Positions 8,711 through 19,886 of a stretch of DNA of 64,000 nt are shown in pieces. The stretch spans positions 65,784-129,783 of the forward strand of contig NZ_LNUT01000004.1 of assembly GCF_001512305.1 (NCBI RefSeq). Direction: 5' to 3'. The notes beneath the pieces are model-generated. The model did no database searches. It worked only from the letters and a program-made list of their open reading frames with translations, and was not told the DNA's origin. The position numbers and the translations under genes are program-made. Numbering within the stretch: the stretch's first letter is position 1; every line of letters starts with the position of its first letter. The DNA is from Arthrobacter sp. EPSL27. Lineage in GTDB: Bacteria; Actinomycetota; Actinomycetes; Actinomycetales; Micrococcaceae.

Positions 8711-8775
8711 TGCAAATAAAGCTTCAGTCTTTTCGATAAGTGACACGCAGAAGAACTTCGTGCTATCACTAACTC

Positions 8776-9987
8776 ATGAGTCCCACCACCGGCGCAGACA
8801 CCGCCGCCACCGAGGCTGCCGGCAGCCTGTCCCGTGCCGGGGACCTGTTCCAGCTCCTGCGCGACGGCAAAGCCCGGACCCGTGCGGAACTGGCCCTCAC
8901 CACGGGCCTGGCCCGCTCCACCGTGGCGTCCCGGATCGACGCGCTCATGCAGTCCGGGCTGGTGGGGCCGGCGGGGGAGGCCAGCTCCAGCGGCGGACGC
9001 CCGCCGTCGCGCTTTGCCTTCAACCCGGCCGCCCGCGTGGTCCTCGCCGTCGACGTCGGCGCCACCCACGTGATCGTCGCCGTCACGGACCTGAACGGGA
9101 CAGTGCTGGCGGAGCGCCGGCTGGGCCAGGACGTCGCCGACGGCCCGGACGCCGTGCTGGACCGGGTGGTGGCGGAAGGGGCCAAGCTGCTCAGCCAGAC
9201 CGGCCACGGCACGGACCGCCTCGCCGGGATCGGCATCGGCCTGCCCGGTCCCGTGGAACACGCCACCGGGAAACCGGTAAAGCCGCCGATCATGCCGGGC
9301 TGGGACGGGTTCGACGTCGTCCGGCATGTCCGGCGCTCGCTGCCTGTCCCCGTGCTGGTGGACAACGACGTCAACATCATGGCCCTCGGCGAGCAGGCCT
9401 CCTACTGGCCCGAACACGACAACTTCCTCTTCATCAAGGTGGCCACCGGCATCGGCGCCGGCATCATCAGCAGCGGACAGCTCCAGCGCGGCGCCAACGG
9501 CACGGCCGGGGACCTCGGCCACGTCCGCGTGCCGCGCGGCGACGATGTGCTCTGCCGCTGCGGCAACTACGGCTGCCTCGAAGCGCTGGCCTCCGGCCCC
9601 GCCGTCGCGCATTCCCTGACGCTGCAGGGCCTGGCGGCGGACGACGGCGGCGACGTGCTGCGGCTCGTCGCGGCCGGGAACCTGCAGGCCATCCAGGCCC
9701 TGCGGCAGGCCGGACGGGACCTGGGCGATGTGCTGGCCACCGTGGTGAACCTGCTCAATCCGTCCGTCATCGTGATCGGCGGAAGCCTGGGCCAGGCCGG
9801 CGAGCACCTCATGGCGGGTGCCCGCGAAGTGGTGTACCGGCGGTCGGTGCCGCTGGCCACCACCCACCTGCGGATCGGCTTGTCCATGGCGGGGGACCGG
9901 GCGGCCATCCTGGGCGCCAGCCAGATGGTCACCCAGTACGTGCTCTCGCCCGCGGTGATCGAGGCGACACTGCAGGCGACGGGCTGA
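8776..9987 (+). CDS. ROK family transcriptional regulator
   Basis: A 403-residue NagC/XylR-type regulator. An N-terminal winged helix-turn-helix (about residues 20-70; RAELALTTGLARSTVASRID) is followed by a ROK sugar-kinase-like domain with VDVGATH, NDVNIMALGE, GDLGHVRV and the zinc motif CRCGNYGC (C260, C262, C267). It is divergent from the sugar operon and should repress it until a sugar or sugar phosphate binds. The first base lies 66 bp past the inverted repeat at 8685-8710; no strong Shine-Dalgarno is seen. Confidence 0.93.
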   Translation: MSPTTGADTAATEAAGSLSRAGDLFQLLRDGKARTRAELALTTGLARSTVASRIDALMQSGLVGPAGEASSSGGRPPSRFAFNPAARVVLAVDVGATHVIVAVTDLNGTVLAERRLGQDVADGPDAVLDRVVAEGAKLLSQTGHGTDRLAGIGIGLPGPVEHATGKPVKPPIMPGWDGFDVVRHVRRSLPVPVLVDNDVNIMALGEQASYWPEHDNFLFIKVATGIGAGIISSGQLQRGANGTAGDLGHVRVPRGDDVLCRCGNYGCLEALASGPAVAHSLTLQGLAADDGGDVLRLVAAGNLQAIQALRQAGRDLGDVLATVVNLLNPSVIVIGGSLGQAGEHLMAGAREVVYRRSVPLATTHLRIGLSMAGDRAAILGASQMVTQYVLSPAVIEATLQATG

Positions 9988-10011
9988 CACCTCAGCGGCC
10001 GCGCCCGGCCG

Positions 10012-11289
10012 GTGTCACAATCGGCGGCTCCGGCGGAGGCGCGTGATAGCAATGGGACTGATGAAAGCATACTTCTGCCTGTCCGGGCCGCGGCGCCCAT
10101 GAACACCATCCTGGCGAAGGTGCCCCGCAGCTGGATCCTGCTGGCCGCGATCGGACTCATTGCACTGAACATGCGCGGCCCGTTCGTGGCCGTGGCGCCG
10201 GTGGTCGGCCTGATGCAGCAGGAACTGGGCTTCTCCCCGGTGGAACTGGGCTTCCTCACCGGCATCCCGGTGCTGTGCTTTGCCCTGGCTTCGCCGCTGG
10301 CCTCGTTGGCCGGCCGCAAGCTCGGCGCGGAAGTCGCCATCACCCTCACCCTGCTGGGCGTGCTGCTGGGCGTGATCGTCCGCTCGGCGGGCAACGGCGC
10401 CGTCGTCATGCTGGGCACCGTGATCCTGGGCGTGGCCATCACCATCGGCAACATCGCCGTGCCGCTGATCATCCGGCGGGACTTTGCCCCGGCGCGGCAG
10501 GGAACGGCGATGGGCATCTACACGGCCGCCCTGAACATCGGATCCTTTGTCACGGCGATGGTCATGGCGCCGCTGGCGGAGGCGTTCGGCTGGCGGCTCG
10601 CCCTGGCCGCCTGCGGGCTCTTCGCCGTCGCGGCCCTGGTGGTGTGGGTGCTGGCCTTCGGCTCCCGTGCCTTCCGTCCCGAACCTGTCCCGGGCCCGGA
10701 GCCGGCCCGCGCCGGCACCAAGCCGGCGTCGCGGTGGATCACGGTGGGGCTGACCGCGGGCTTCGCCGGCCAGGCGTTCTCCTATTACGGGGTGACGGCG
10801 TGGCTGCCCAGCATCCTCGCGGACGAACTCGGCATGACCGCCGCGCAGGCCGGGGCCGGATCGTCGCTGTTCCAGATCCTCGCGATCGTGGGCGGACTGG
10901 GTGTCCCGCTCGCGGCGCGCTTCGCCAGCACGACAGCGGTGGGGCTCACCCTGGGGCTGCTGTGGGTGACCGTTCCGCTGGGCCTGCTGCTGGCACCGGA
11001 GCTGTGGTGGCTGTGGTCCTCGTTCGGCGGTGTCGCCCAGGGCGGCGGCATCACCCTGATCTTCATCGCCATCATCCGGCTGGCCCGGGACCAGGCGTCG
11101 GCGGGGCGGATGTCCGCCGTCGTGCAGGGGGTGGGCTACTCCGTGGGTGCGGTGGCCCCGACCCTGCTGGGATACGCGAATGGTGCCACCGGATCCTGGA
11201 CCGGCCCGCTGCTGATGGTGCTCGGCTCGGTGGCCCTGTTCATCCTGGGCACCGCCTTCTCGCTGCGGCACGTCCCCAAACCGCACTGA
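10012..11289 (+). CDS. MFS transporter, CynX/NimT-like
   Basis: A membrane transporter of up to 425 residues with about 12 membrane spans. The first span holds ALNMRGPFVAVAPVVG, typical of the CynX/NimT (cyanate / nitroimidazole) branch of the major facilitator family; there is a cytoplasmic Pro/Ala-rich linker near the middle. The start is uncertain: GTG at 10012 gives a 29-residue tail, while ATG at 10099 begins just before the first hydrophobic segment and may be correct. It follows the ROK gene on the same strand; a link to the sugar operon is possible but not shown. Confidence 0.88.
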   Translation: MSQSAAPAEARDSNGTDESILLPVRAAAPMNTILAKVPRSWILLAAIGLIALNMRGPFVAVAPVVGLMQQELGFSPVELGFLTGIPVLCFALASPLASLAGRKLGAEVAITLTLLGVLLGVIVRSAGNGAVVMLGTVILGVAITIGNIAVPLIIRRDFAPARQGTAMGIYTAALNIGSFVTAMVMAPLAEAFGWRLALAACGLFAVAALVVWVLAFGSRAFRPEPVPGPEPARAGTKPASRWITVGLTAGFAGQAFSYYGVTAWLPSILADELGMTAAQAGAGSSLFQILAIVGGLGVPLAARFASTTAVGLTLGLLWVTVPLGLLLAPELWWLWSSFGGVAQGGGITLIFIAIIRLARDQASAGRMSAVVQGVGYSVGAVAPTLLGYANGATGSWTGPLLMVLGSVALFILGTAFSLRHVPKPH

Positions 11290-11294
11290 AACGC

Positions 11295-11357
11295 CGTCGA
11301 GGTGACAGTTAATGCCCATGTTCGTCGTGAACATGGGCATTAACTGTCACCTCGACG
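11295..11357. repeat. 29-bp perfect inverted repeat between convergent genes
   Basis: Left arm 11295-11323 and right arm 11329-11357 are perfectly complementary around a five-base loop (GTCGT). It lies between the ends of the MFS gene and malate synthase, where a bidirectional terminator would be expected. However, the stem is only moderately GC-rich and no T-run follows on either strand, so it may instead be a mobile palindromic repeat. No second copy is seen in this window. Confidence 0.8.
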
Positions 11358-11458
11358 TCTTTGTCAGGTCTTCCGTCGCTGGGCCGCCGCCCCGGATCTC
11401 GGGGTGCCTGTTGCGAAGGGCCCGGCAGCCCAGCCAACGGAATTCTGTGCGCCGGCCC

Positions 11459-13123
<1,665 letters not shown>

Positions 13124-13330
13124 TTCAAATCTCTCCTTAGAGAAGAAGCAAGTTCGACGGCGAATGGTGACGTAACCGCGAGGCCGAAAGTGCCGGTGTT
13201 GCGGCAGCCTGCGTAAAAGGGGCCCTGTGGCCGGGTCCGTCCTCGCTCAGCGAGGTAAGAAGCCGGCCACGGGGAATAGCAGGCAGAGCAAGGCCGGACC
13301 GAAGGCCGGACGCAACGCCGCCGTCGTGAG

Positions 13331-14647
13331 TTAGTGGAACTGGCCTTCTTCGGTGGATCCCACCAGGGCCAGGGTGGATGCGTTCGGGTTGAGCGCGGTG
13401 GCGATGTCGTCGAAGTAGCCGGTGCCGACTTCGCGCTGGTGCTTGGTTGCGGTGTAGCCGCGGGACTCGGAGGCGAATTCCTTCTCCTGGAGCTCGACGT
13501 AAGCACTCATGCCTTCACGGGCGTAACCGTGGGCGAGGTCGAACATCGAGTAGTTCAGGGCGTGGAAGCCGGCCAGGGTGATGAACTGGAAGGTGAAGCC
13601 CATGGCGCCGAGTTCGCGCTGGAACTTGGCGATCGTGGCGTCGTCGAGGTGCTTCTTCCAGTTGAACGAGGGGGAGCAGTTGTAGGAGAGCATCTGGTCC
13701 GGGAAGTCGGCCTTGACGGATTCGGCGAACTTGCGGGCCAGTTCCAGGTCCGGGGTGCCCGTTTCCATCCAGATGAGGTCGGAGTAGGGGGCGTAGGCCT
13801 TGGCGCGGGCGATGCAGGGTTCGATCCCGTTGCGGACCTTATAGAAGCCCTCCGCCGTGCGCTCGCCGGTGATGAACTCCTGGTCCCGCTCATCGACGTC
13901 GGACGTGATCAGGGTGGCTGCCTCGGCGTCGGTGCGGGCGATGATGACGGACGGCGTGCCGGCGACGTCCGCTGCCAGCCGGGCGGCGTTCAGAGTGCGG
14001 ATGTGCTGCTGGGTGGGGATGAGGACCTTGCCGCCGAGGTGGCCGCACTTCTTTTCCGAAGCGAGCTGGTCCTCCCAGTGCACGCCCGAGGCGCCGGCCT
14101 GGATCATGGACTTCATCAGTTCGTAGGCGTTCAGCGGGCCGCCGAAGCCGGCCTCGGCGTCAGCGACGATCGGGACCATCCAGTCCTCCACGGTCTGCAC
14201 GCCCTCGGAGAACTCGATCTGGTCGGCGCGGAGCAGGGCGTTGTTGATGCGGCGGACCACGGTGGGCACCGAGTTGGCCGGGTACAGGGACTGGTCCGGG
14301 TAGGTGTGGCCGGAGTTGTTAGCGTCGGCGGCGACCTGCCAGCCGGAAAGGTAGATGGCGCGGAGGCCGGCCTTGACCTGCTGCACGGCCTGGTTGCCGG
14401 TCAGGGCGCCCAGCGCGTTGGTGTACTTGCCTTCCTGGTGCTCCTGGGTGAGCTGCTTCCACAGCTTCTCGGACCCGCGGCGGGCCAGGGTGTGCTCCTC
14501 GGAGACACGGCCGCGGAGGCGGACGACGTCGGACGCCTTGTAGTCGCGGGTGACACCTTCCCAGCGCGGGTTGGCGGCCCACTCGAGCTCCAGGGCGGCG
14601 GCCTGCTCTTCGGGCGTCTGCTGGGTGGGCTCAAATGCTGCAGTCAT
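13331..14647 (-). CDS. aceA: Isocitrate lyase
   Basis: A 438-residue enzyme that splits isocitrate into succinate and glyoxylate. The signature KKCGHLGGK contains the catalytic cysteine (C201), and metal-binding segments [10 protein letters not shown] and IARTDAEAA are present. The start [10 protein letters not shown] at 14647 is supported by AAGGAG upstream; the open frame extends 37 codons further but without a ribosome site. It is divergent from the RamB-like regulator, whose probable sites lie in the 142-base gap. Confidence 0.97.
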   Translation of the reverse strand: MTAAFEPTQQTPEEQAAALELEWAANPRWEGVTRDYKASDVVRLRGRVSEEHTLARRGSEKLWKQLTQEHQEGKYTNALGALTGNQAVQQVKAGLRAIYLSGWQVAADANNSGHTYPDQSLYPANSVPTVVRRINNALLRADQIEFSEGVQTVEDWMVPIVADAEAGFGGPLNAYELMKSMIQAGASGVHWEDQLASEKKCGHLGGKVLIPTQQHIRTLNAARLAADVAGTPSVIIARTDAEAATLITSDVDERDQEFITGERTAEGFYKVRNGIEPCIARAKAYAPYSDLIWMETGTPDLELARKFAESVKADFPDQMLSYNCSPSFNWKKHLDDATIAKFQRELGAMGFTFQFITLAGFHALNYSMFDLAHGYAREGMSAYVELQEKEFASESRGYTATKHQREVGTGYFDDIATALNPNASTLALVGSTEEGQFH

Positions 14648-14723
14648 CTCTGTCTCCTTGGTGGGGGTCCGGGCCGGCGGGGCCGCTTCTCTGCGGGTCC
14701 ACCGGATGATCCGGAGCTGTGTA

Positions 14724-14750
14724 ACTTTTCCGTGAGATCTACTTTTCTGT
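14724..14750. promoter_or_regulatory. Direct repeats ACTTTTCYGT upstream of aceA, candidate RamB sites
   Basis: ACTTTTCCGT (14724-14733) and ACTTTTCTGT (14741-14750) are spaced 17 bp start to start, and a third partial copy ACTTTC follows at 14751. They sit between aceA and the divergent RamB-like gene, close to where the aceA promoter should be. The corynebacterial RamB box is also AAAGT-rich, so these are candidate binding sites; binding is inferred. Confidence 0.5.
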
Positions 14751-14762
14751 ACTTTCAAGGGG

Positions 14763-14787
14763 CTTTCTAGACCAAAAGTCTGGAAAG
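14763..14787. promoter_or_regulatory. Inverted repeat over regulator translation start, candidate autoregulatory site
   Basis: CTTTCTAGAC (14763-14772) and GTCTGGAAAG (14778-14787) are complementary at nine of ten positions with a five-base spacer. The right arm contains the probable ribosome site GGAAAG of the RamB-like gene, so protein binding or the RNA hairpin could limit regulator synthesis. Confidence 0.45.
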
Positions 14788-14789
14788 AA

Positions 14790-16298
14790 ATGCACTTCTT
14801 CGCGTATTCTCAAAAAATGCATCCCGCCAGCTGGAACCGCCCCGTGTCCTCGCCCTCCACAGCCGCGCCTGAGGTGGACGTCATCAGCATGGGCCGCCGC
14901 GTCCGCCACCTCCGCAAGGCCGCCGGGCTCACACTTGATGACCTGAGCGCCACGGTGGGCACGGCCCCCAGCCAGCTGAGCCTGATCGAGAACGGAAAGC
15001 GCGAGCCGAAGCTCGGCCTGCTTCAGCAGCTCGCGGCGGCGCTGGGCGTCAGCATTGACGAGCTGCTTGGGCCGGAGCCGCCCAACCGCAGGGCAGCCCT
15101 TGAAATCGAGCTGGAACGCTACCAGCGCAGCCCCCTTTACGAGTCCCTCAACCTGCCCAAGATCCGCATCAGCTCGCGCCTGCCGATGGACGTGCTCGAG
15201 TCCATGGTGGGGCTGCAGCACGAGCTGGAACGCCGGCTGAACGAGCAGGTTGCGACGCCGGAAGAGGCCCGCCGCGCCAACGGGGAGCTGCGCGCCATGA
15301 TGCGCGAGCGGAACAACTACTTCCCGGAGTACGAGGCGGAAGCGCAGAAGGTTCTCGCCTCCGTGGGGCACACGTCGGGCCCGCTGTCCCATCACGTCAT
15401 CGCGGATATCGCCGAGCACCTCGGGTTCAGCCTCCACCACGTGGGCGACCTGCCGCATTCCACCCGTTCGGTGACGGACCTGAAGAACCGCCGGATTTAC
15501 CTCACGCAGAATGCGCGCAGTGACCACGACCCCCGGTCGGTGCTGCTGCAGGCCCTGGGCCACTACGTCCTGGGCCACCAGACCCCCACGAACTACGGGG
15601 ACTTCCTGATGCAGCGCGTGGCGACGAACTACTTCGCTGCCGCACTCCTTCTCCCGGAACAGGCGACCGTGGACTTCCTGCAGAAGGCCAAGCAGGCGAA
15701 GGAAATCGCCGTGGAGGACATCCGGGACGCGTTCGCGGTGTCCTACGAGACCGCAGCCCACCGCTTCACCAACCTCGCCACCCAGCACCTGGATCTGCGC
15801 ACGCACTTCCAGAAGACGCACAAGAGCGGAATCATCTACAAGGCCTACGAGAACGACGGCGTGACGTTCCCGCAGGACCACACCGGCGCCATCGAGGGCC
15901 AGCCGTCGTGCAAGAACTGGACTTCCCGCGTGGTGTTCGACGTGCCGGACAAGTTCAGCGCCTACAACCAGTACACGGACACGCCGGCGGGCACCTACTG
16001 GTGCACTGCCCGCACCGAACGGTCCGCGAACGGCGAGTTCTCGCTCTCCGTCGGTGTGCCCTATGCGCAGGTGAAGTGGTTCCGCGGCCGCGACACCACG
16101 GAGCGGTCCAAATCCACCTGCCCCGACGAGAACTGCTGCCGCAGGCCACCGGCCGCCCTGACATCCGAGTGGGCCGGAAACGCCTGGCCCTCGGCCCGGG
16201 CGCACTCCCACCTGCTCGCCGCGATGCCGCCGGGCGCGTTCCCCGGCGTGGACGAGACCGAGGTCTACTCCTTCCTGCAGGCACACTCCGGCAGCTGA
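14790..16298 (+). CDS. ramB: RamB/ScfR-type transcriptional regulator of acetate metabolism
   Basis: A 502-residue regulator. It has an N-terminal XRE helix-turn-helix (about residues 35-88, [20 protein letters not shown]), then an IrrE-like middle region ([15 protein letters not shown]), and a C-terminal domain with a cysteine cluster CPDENCC. This is the ScfR/RamB architecture, whose members repress or activate genes for acetate and short fatty-acid use in response to acyl-CoA. Its location divergent from aceA with aceB next in line fits RamB of Corynebacterium. The start has GGAAAG directly upstream; a second ATG is nine codons in. Confidence 0.9.
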   Translation: MHFFAYSQKMHPASWNRPVSSPSTAAPEVDVISMGRRVRHLRKAAGLTLDDLSATVGTAPSQLSLIENGKREPKLGLLQQLAAALGVSIDELLGPEPPNRRAALEIELERYQRSPLYESLNLPKIRISSRLPMDVLESMVGLQHELERRLNEQVATPEEARRANGELRAMMRERNNYFPEYEAEAQKVLASVGHTSGPLSHHVIADIAEHLGFSLHHVGDLPHSTRSVTDLKNRRIYLTQNARSDHDPRSVLLQALGHYVLGHQTPTNYGDFLMQRVATNYFAAALLLPEQATVDFLQKAKQAKEIAVEDIRDAFAVSYETAAHRFTNLATQHLDLRTHFQKTHKSGIIYKAYENDGVTFPQDHTGAIEGQPSCKNWTSRVVFDVPDKFSAYNQYTDTPAGTYWCTARTERSANGEFSLSVGVPYAQVKWFRGRDTTERSKSTCPDENCCRRPPAALTSEWAGNAWPSARAHSHLLAAMPPGAFPGVDETEVYSFLQAHSGS

Positions 16299-16334
16299 CC
16301 CGACTCGCTGCCCATCCGTTGCAGGCTCACTGCT

Positions 16335-16778
16335 CTACGGCGGATCATTTTCCCCAAGCGCCCCCCGATACAGGACGCTGTGCAAAACCCGGTGCCGTTC
16401 CTCGCTGCCGGTCCAACGGCCAGTGTGTCGTAGGAAATGCATGTATTCAAAAAGGCAGAAGCAGACGAAGGCTGCTAAGTCTGCATCACGCTCATTGAGA
16501 ACCTTGACCCATTCAGCTATGAGTCTGGGGTCCATTGCCGTCACAGGGGCGCCACCAGAGATTTCGGCGTAAACCGGTAAGAAAGCGTTCAGTTGCTCCA
16601 GCACGGCGAGTTCTGGCAAGATCCCGTGTTCGCGATGCCAACCCACAAAAGCGATAAGCGAACCCAGCGCCTGGTCTTGGTGCGCCGAGAGGGAAGCGGC
16701 CCTGCCGGAGGGTTTCCCGGCCCGTCGCGTGCTGCTTGAGCTTCGCCTTGCCGGCCGACGGCGGGATTTCTTAGCCAA
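16335..16778 (-). CDS. Small protein of unknown function
   Basis: A 147-residue protein I do not recognise. The N-terminus is very basic and Ser/Arg-rich (about the first 28 residues) and the rest is a compact helical domain with FVGWHREHGI, AEWVKVLNERDADLAAFVCF and EYMHFLRHTGRW. It starts at TTG with AAGGA seven bases upstream. It is convergent with the regulator gene and has its own 200-base upstream region shared with poxB. Base composition is a little lower in GC than its neighbours. Confidence 0.65.
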   Translation of the reverse strand: MAKKSRRRPARRSSSSTRRAGKPSGRAASLSAHQDQALGSLIAFVGWHREHGILPELAVLEQLNAFLPVYAEISGGAPVTAMDPRLIAEWVKVLNERDADLAAFVCFCLFEYMHFLRHTGRWTGSEERHRVLHSVLYRGALGENDPP

Positions 16779-16992
16779 GATCGATCCTTACGGTGGAAGT
16801 GCGGCGGACTGCCTACCAAAAAAGCTACGAGTGGGAACACGAGGCCCCAACCGTGGGCCAGCCGTATGTGGAAAACGGGCCCATCTTGCCACCCGCAGCG
16901 CCGCAGCCCCGCAAGCTGGAACTGCCGCCAAGGTGGGCGGACTATATTGGCCAGTGTCAGCTCATCGATCCACCTCGCGGGAGCGTGCACCC

Positions 16993-18741
16993 ATGGCCAA
17001 GGAACTTGCAACCCAGCTCATCGAACAACTCCAGGCTGCCGGTGTGCAGCGGATCTACGGGATTGTGGGCGACAGCCTGAACCCGATCGTCGACGCCGTC
17101 CGGAAGACCGGCGGCGCGGCGAAGGGCGGCATCGACTGGATCCACGTCCGGCACGAGGAAGCTGCCGCGTTCGCGGCCGCCGCGGAAGCCCAGCTGACCG
17201 GCCGTCTCGCAGTCTGTGCCGGATCCTGCGGGCCCGGCAACCTCCACCTGATCAACGGCCTGTACGACGCCAACCGCTCCGGCGCGCCGGTGCTGGCTAT
17301 CGCCTCGCACATTCCCAGCAAACAAATCGGCAGCAGCTTCTTCCAGGAAACCCACCCGGACCGCCTGTTCAATGAGTGCTCGGTGTACTCCGAGCTGATC
17401 AGCACCGCAGAACAGGCCCCGAGGGTCATGCACAGCGCCATCCAGCACGCCGTCGGCCTGCGGGGCGTCGCCGTCGTGACCCTCCCCGGTGACATCGCCG
17501 ACCTCGAAGCGGCAGCACCAACCCCCGCCGCCGCGGCGTTCCGCCCGGCGGCACTGGTGCCGGACCCCGCCAGCGTTCAGGAACTGGCGGACGCCATCAA
17601 TGCTGCGGAAAAAGTGGCGATCTTTGCCGGCGCCGGCGTCGAGGGCGCCCACGACGAGGTGATCGCCCTGGCGGAAGCCGTGAACGCCCCGATCGGGCAT
17701 TCCCTCCGCGGCAAGGACTTTATGCAGTACGACAACCCCTACGACATCGGCATGACGGGGCTGCTGGGATACGGCGCCGCGGCCGAGGGAATCGAGGACG
17801 CGGACCTGCTGATCCTGCTGGGCACAGACTTCCCCTATGACCAGTTCCTGCCCGGAACCCGCACGGCGCAGGTGGACCGGGCGGCGCAGAACCTGGGCCG
17901 GCGGACCGACGTCGACGTCGCGGTCCACGGCGACGTGCTGCCCACCCTTGCAGCACTGATGCCCTTGATCCGGCCGAAGAAGAGCCGCCGCTTCCTCGAT
18001 GCGATGCTCAAGAAGCACGACCGGCTGATGAACAAGGCCGTCGGCGCCTACACGCGGAAGGTGGAAACCAAGGAGCCGATCCACCCGGAGTATGCCGCGT
18101 CCCTGCTGGACCAGGTGGCGGCCAAGGACGCGGTCTTCACCGCGGACACGGGCATGTGCAACGTCTGGACCGCACGCTACATCAACCCGCTGGGCACCCG
18201 ACGGCTGATCGGCTCGTACCTGCATGGGTCCATGGCCAATGCTCTGCCCCACGCGATCGGCGCCCAGCTGGCCTACCCGGGGCGACAGGTGGTGTCGGTA
18301 TCGGGCGACGGCGGCCTGTCGATGCTTCTGGGAGAGCTGATCACGGTCGCGGCGCACCGGCTGCCGGTCAACGTGGTGGTGTTCAACAACTCGACGCTGG
18401 GCATGGTCAAGCTGGAGATGCTGGTGGACGGGCTGCCCGACTTCGGCGTGGACGTGCCCGACGCCAACTACGCCGCGGTGGCGCGGGCCCTGGGGTTCCA
18501 CGCCGTCCGCGTCACCGACCCCTCCCGCATCGAGGCCGCGTACCGGGAAGCGTTCGCCCACCCCGGACCGTCGCTCGTGGAGCTCATCACCGACCCCAAG
18601 GCGCTGTCTTTGCCGCCGAAGATCAAAGGCGCGCAGGTTCTGGGCTTTGCGACGGCCATGTCCAAAGTGGTCCTCAACCGGGGCGCCGGCGAGGCCGTGA
18701 GCATGGCCCGGAGCAACCTGCGGAACATCCCGCGGCGCTAG
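16993..18741 (+). CDS. poxB: Pyruvate dehydrogenase (quinone) / pyruvate oxidase
   Basis: A 582-residue thiamine-diphosphate and FAD enzyme that oxidises pyruvate to acetate and CO2 and passes electrons to menaquinone at the membrane. RHEEAAAF (53-60) holds the catalytic glutamate, GDGG (438-441) starts the TPP-magnesium motif that ends with NN near 465, and SHIPSKQIGSSFFQE matches the PoxB group. The ATG at 16993 is chosen because MAKELATQLIEQL aligns with the family start; the reading frame is open much further upstream. A TATATT at 16943-16948 may be the -10 element. A strong terminator follows. Confidence 0.96.
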   Translation: MAKELATQLIEQLQAAGVQRIYGIVGDSLNPIVDAVRKTGGAAKGGIDWIHVRHEEAAAFAAAAEAQLTGRLAVCAGSCGPGNLHLINGLYDANRSGAPVLAIASHIPSKQIGSSFFQETHPDRLFNECSVYSELISTAEQAPRVMHSAIQHAVGLRGVAVVTLPGDIADLEAAAPTPAAAAFRPAALVPDPASVQELADAINAAEKVAIFAGAGVEGAHDEVIALAEAVNAPIGHSLRGKDFMQYDNPYDIGMTGLLGYGAAAEGIEDADLLILLGTDFPYDQFLPGTRTAQVDRAAQNLGRRTDVDVAVHGDVLPTLAALMPLIRPKKSRRFLDAMLKKHDRLMNKAVGAYTRKVETKEPIHPEYAASLLDQVAAKDAVFTADTGMCNVWTARYINPLGTRRLIGSYLHGSMANALPHAIGAQLAYPGRQVVSVSGDGGLSMLLGELITVAAHRLPVNVVVFNNSTLGMVKLEMLVDGLPDFGVDVPDANYAAVARALGFHAVRVTDPSRIEAAYREAFAHPGPSLVELITDPKALSLPPKIKGAQVLGFATAMSKVVLNRGAGEAVSMARSNLRNIPRR

Positions 18742-18792
18742 GGAGCGGCCCGTCCCGCCGGGACGCCCCCTCAGCTGGGGCCGCTAAATCGA

Positions 18793-18832
18793 AGACGCTC
18801 CCTCACGATGTGAGGGAGCGTCTCTGATTTTT
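18793..18832 (+). terminator. Rho-independent terminator of poxB
   Basis: A perfect 14-bp stem, AGACGCTCCCTCAC (18793-18806) with its complement at 18810-18823, a three-base loop and then TTTTT at 18828-18832, 52 bases after the poxB stop. A partial repeat of the right arm (GACGTGAGGGAGCGTC, 18839-18854) follows and may serve the convergent pdxK gene. Confidence 0.88.
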
Positions 18833-18868
18833 CGGCCAGACGTGAGGGAGCGTCGGGGTGGGGGAGGG

Positions 18869-19744
18869 TTAGCGCGGGCCGCCCTGCCACAGTGCGTCGA
18901 ACGGCGCCCCCGAGGCCACGCGGTTCCTGATGCCCGCGGTGACGAACGACTTGGCCGTCCGTGCAGCCTCCAGCGGGGTTGCACCCTTGGCCAGCTCGGC
19001 CGTCACGGCCGCGGCCAGCGAGCAACCGGCGCCCGACACCGCCACGTCGCCCACCTTCGGGGCGGACAGGACTTCCAGCGTCTCGCCGTCGTAGTAAACG
19101 TCGACGGCGTCCGGCCCGGCCAGGCGCACGCCGCCCTTGGCGAGCACCGCGGCGCCGCTGAGCTCGTGGATCCGGACGGCAGCGGCCTTCAGCGACTCAA
19201 GGTCGGCAATCTCCAGCCCGGAGAGGGACTCGGCCTCGAAGTGGTTCGGCGTGACAAACGTGGCCAGCGGCAGGATCTGCGCCTTGAGAGCCTGGTCCGT
19301 ATCCAGGGCATGGCCCGGTTCCTGGCCCTTGCAGATCAGCACCGGATCCAGCACCACGTTCTTGAAGGCAGATGCAGAAAGGGCCGACGCCACCGTCGAA
19401 ATGGTCGCGGGGCTGCCCAGCATGCCGATCTTCACGGTGTCCAGGACGGACGGCGCGCCGGACTCGGCACCGTAGGCCGCCGTCGTCGCCTCCAGCTGGT
19501 GCGCGATGACCTCCTGGTCGACCGGGACAAAGCGGTGGTTCCAGTTGTCCTTCGGATCGAAGGACACGATGCAGGTCAGGTTGGCAATGCCGAACACACC
19601 CAGTTCCTGGAAGGTCTTCAGGTCGGCCTGGGCGCCGGCGCCGCCGGTCGCTTCGGAGCCGGCGATGGTGAGGGCGACGGCGGGAGCGTCGCCGGCGGGA
19701 ACGGAGGCCGCCAGGGCGGCGGAGTCAAAGGCGGTGGAGGTCAT
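18869..19744 (-). CDS. pdxK: Pyridoxine/pyridoxal kinase, ThiD-like (PdxK)
   Basis: A 291-residue ribokinase-family small-molecule kinase. It has GSEATGGAGAQADLKTF near the N-terminus, DPVLICKGQ, VTPNHFEAESLSG and the anion-hole motif SGAGCSLAAAV. FDPKDNWNHRFVPVD and AVDVYYDGETLEVL match the ThiD-like PdxK of Bacillus better than true hydroxymethylpyrimidine kinase, so vitamin B6 salvage is the preferred role and a ThiD activity the alternative. The start at 19744 follows GGATGGGA. No thiamine genes are nearby. Confidence 0.85.
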   Translation of the reverse strand: MTSTAFDSAALAASVPAGDAPAVALTIAGSEATGGAGAQADLKTFQELGVFGIANLTCIVSFDPKDNWNHRFVPVDQEVIAHQLEATTAAYGAESGAPSVLDTVKIGMLGSPATISTVASALSASAFKNVVLDPVLICKGQEPGHALDTDQALKAQILPLATFVTPNHFEAESLSGLEIADLESLKAAAVRIHELSGAAVLAKGGVRLAGPDAVDVYYDGETLEVLSAPKVGDVAVSGAGCSLAAAVTAELAKGATPLEAARTAKSFVTAGIRNRVASGAPFDALWQGGPR

Positions 19745-19886
19745 GGTCCCATCCTGCCACTCCCGGAAAACCGCCCGCATTGTGCGCATGACCAATATGA
19801 CCACAACGGGAGTGTTCCGGATCACCGCGCATAAGGTGGCGGACGGCGTTGCTTTCTTGCGGCGCCGGATCCAGGAAGGTTCATTG

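Noticed and set aside
16916..16948. poxB promoter with TATATT -10
   Set aside because: The -10 is convincing but the only -35 candidate (CTGGAA) is poor, so it is mentioned in the gene entry and not listed as a feature.
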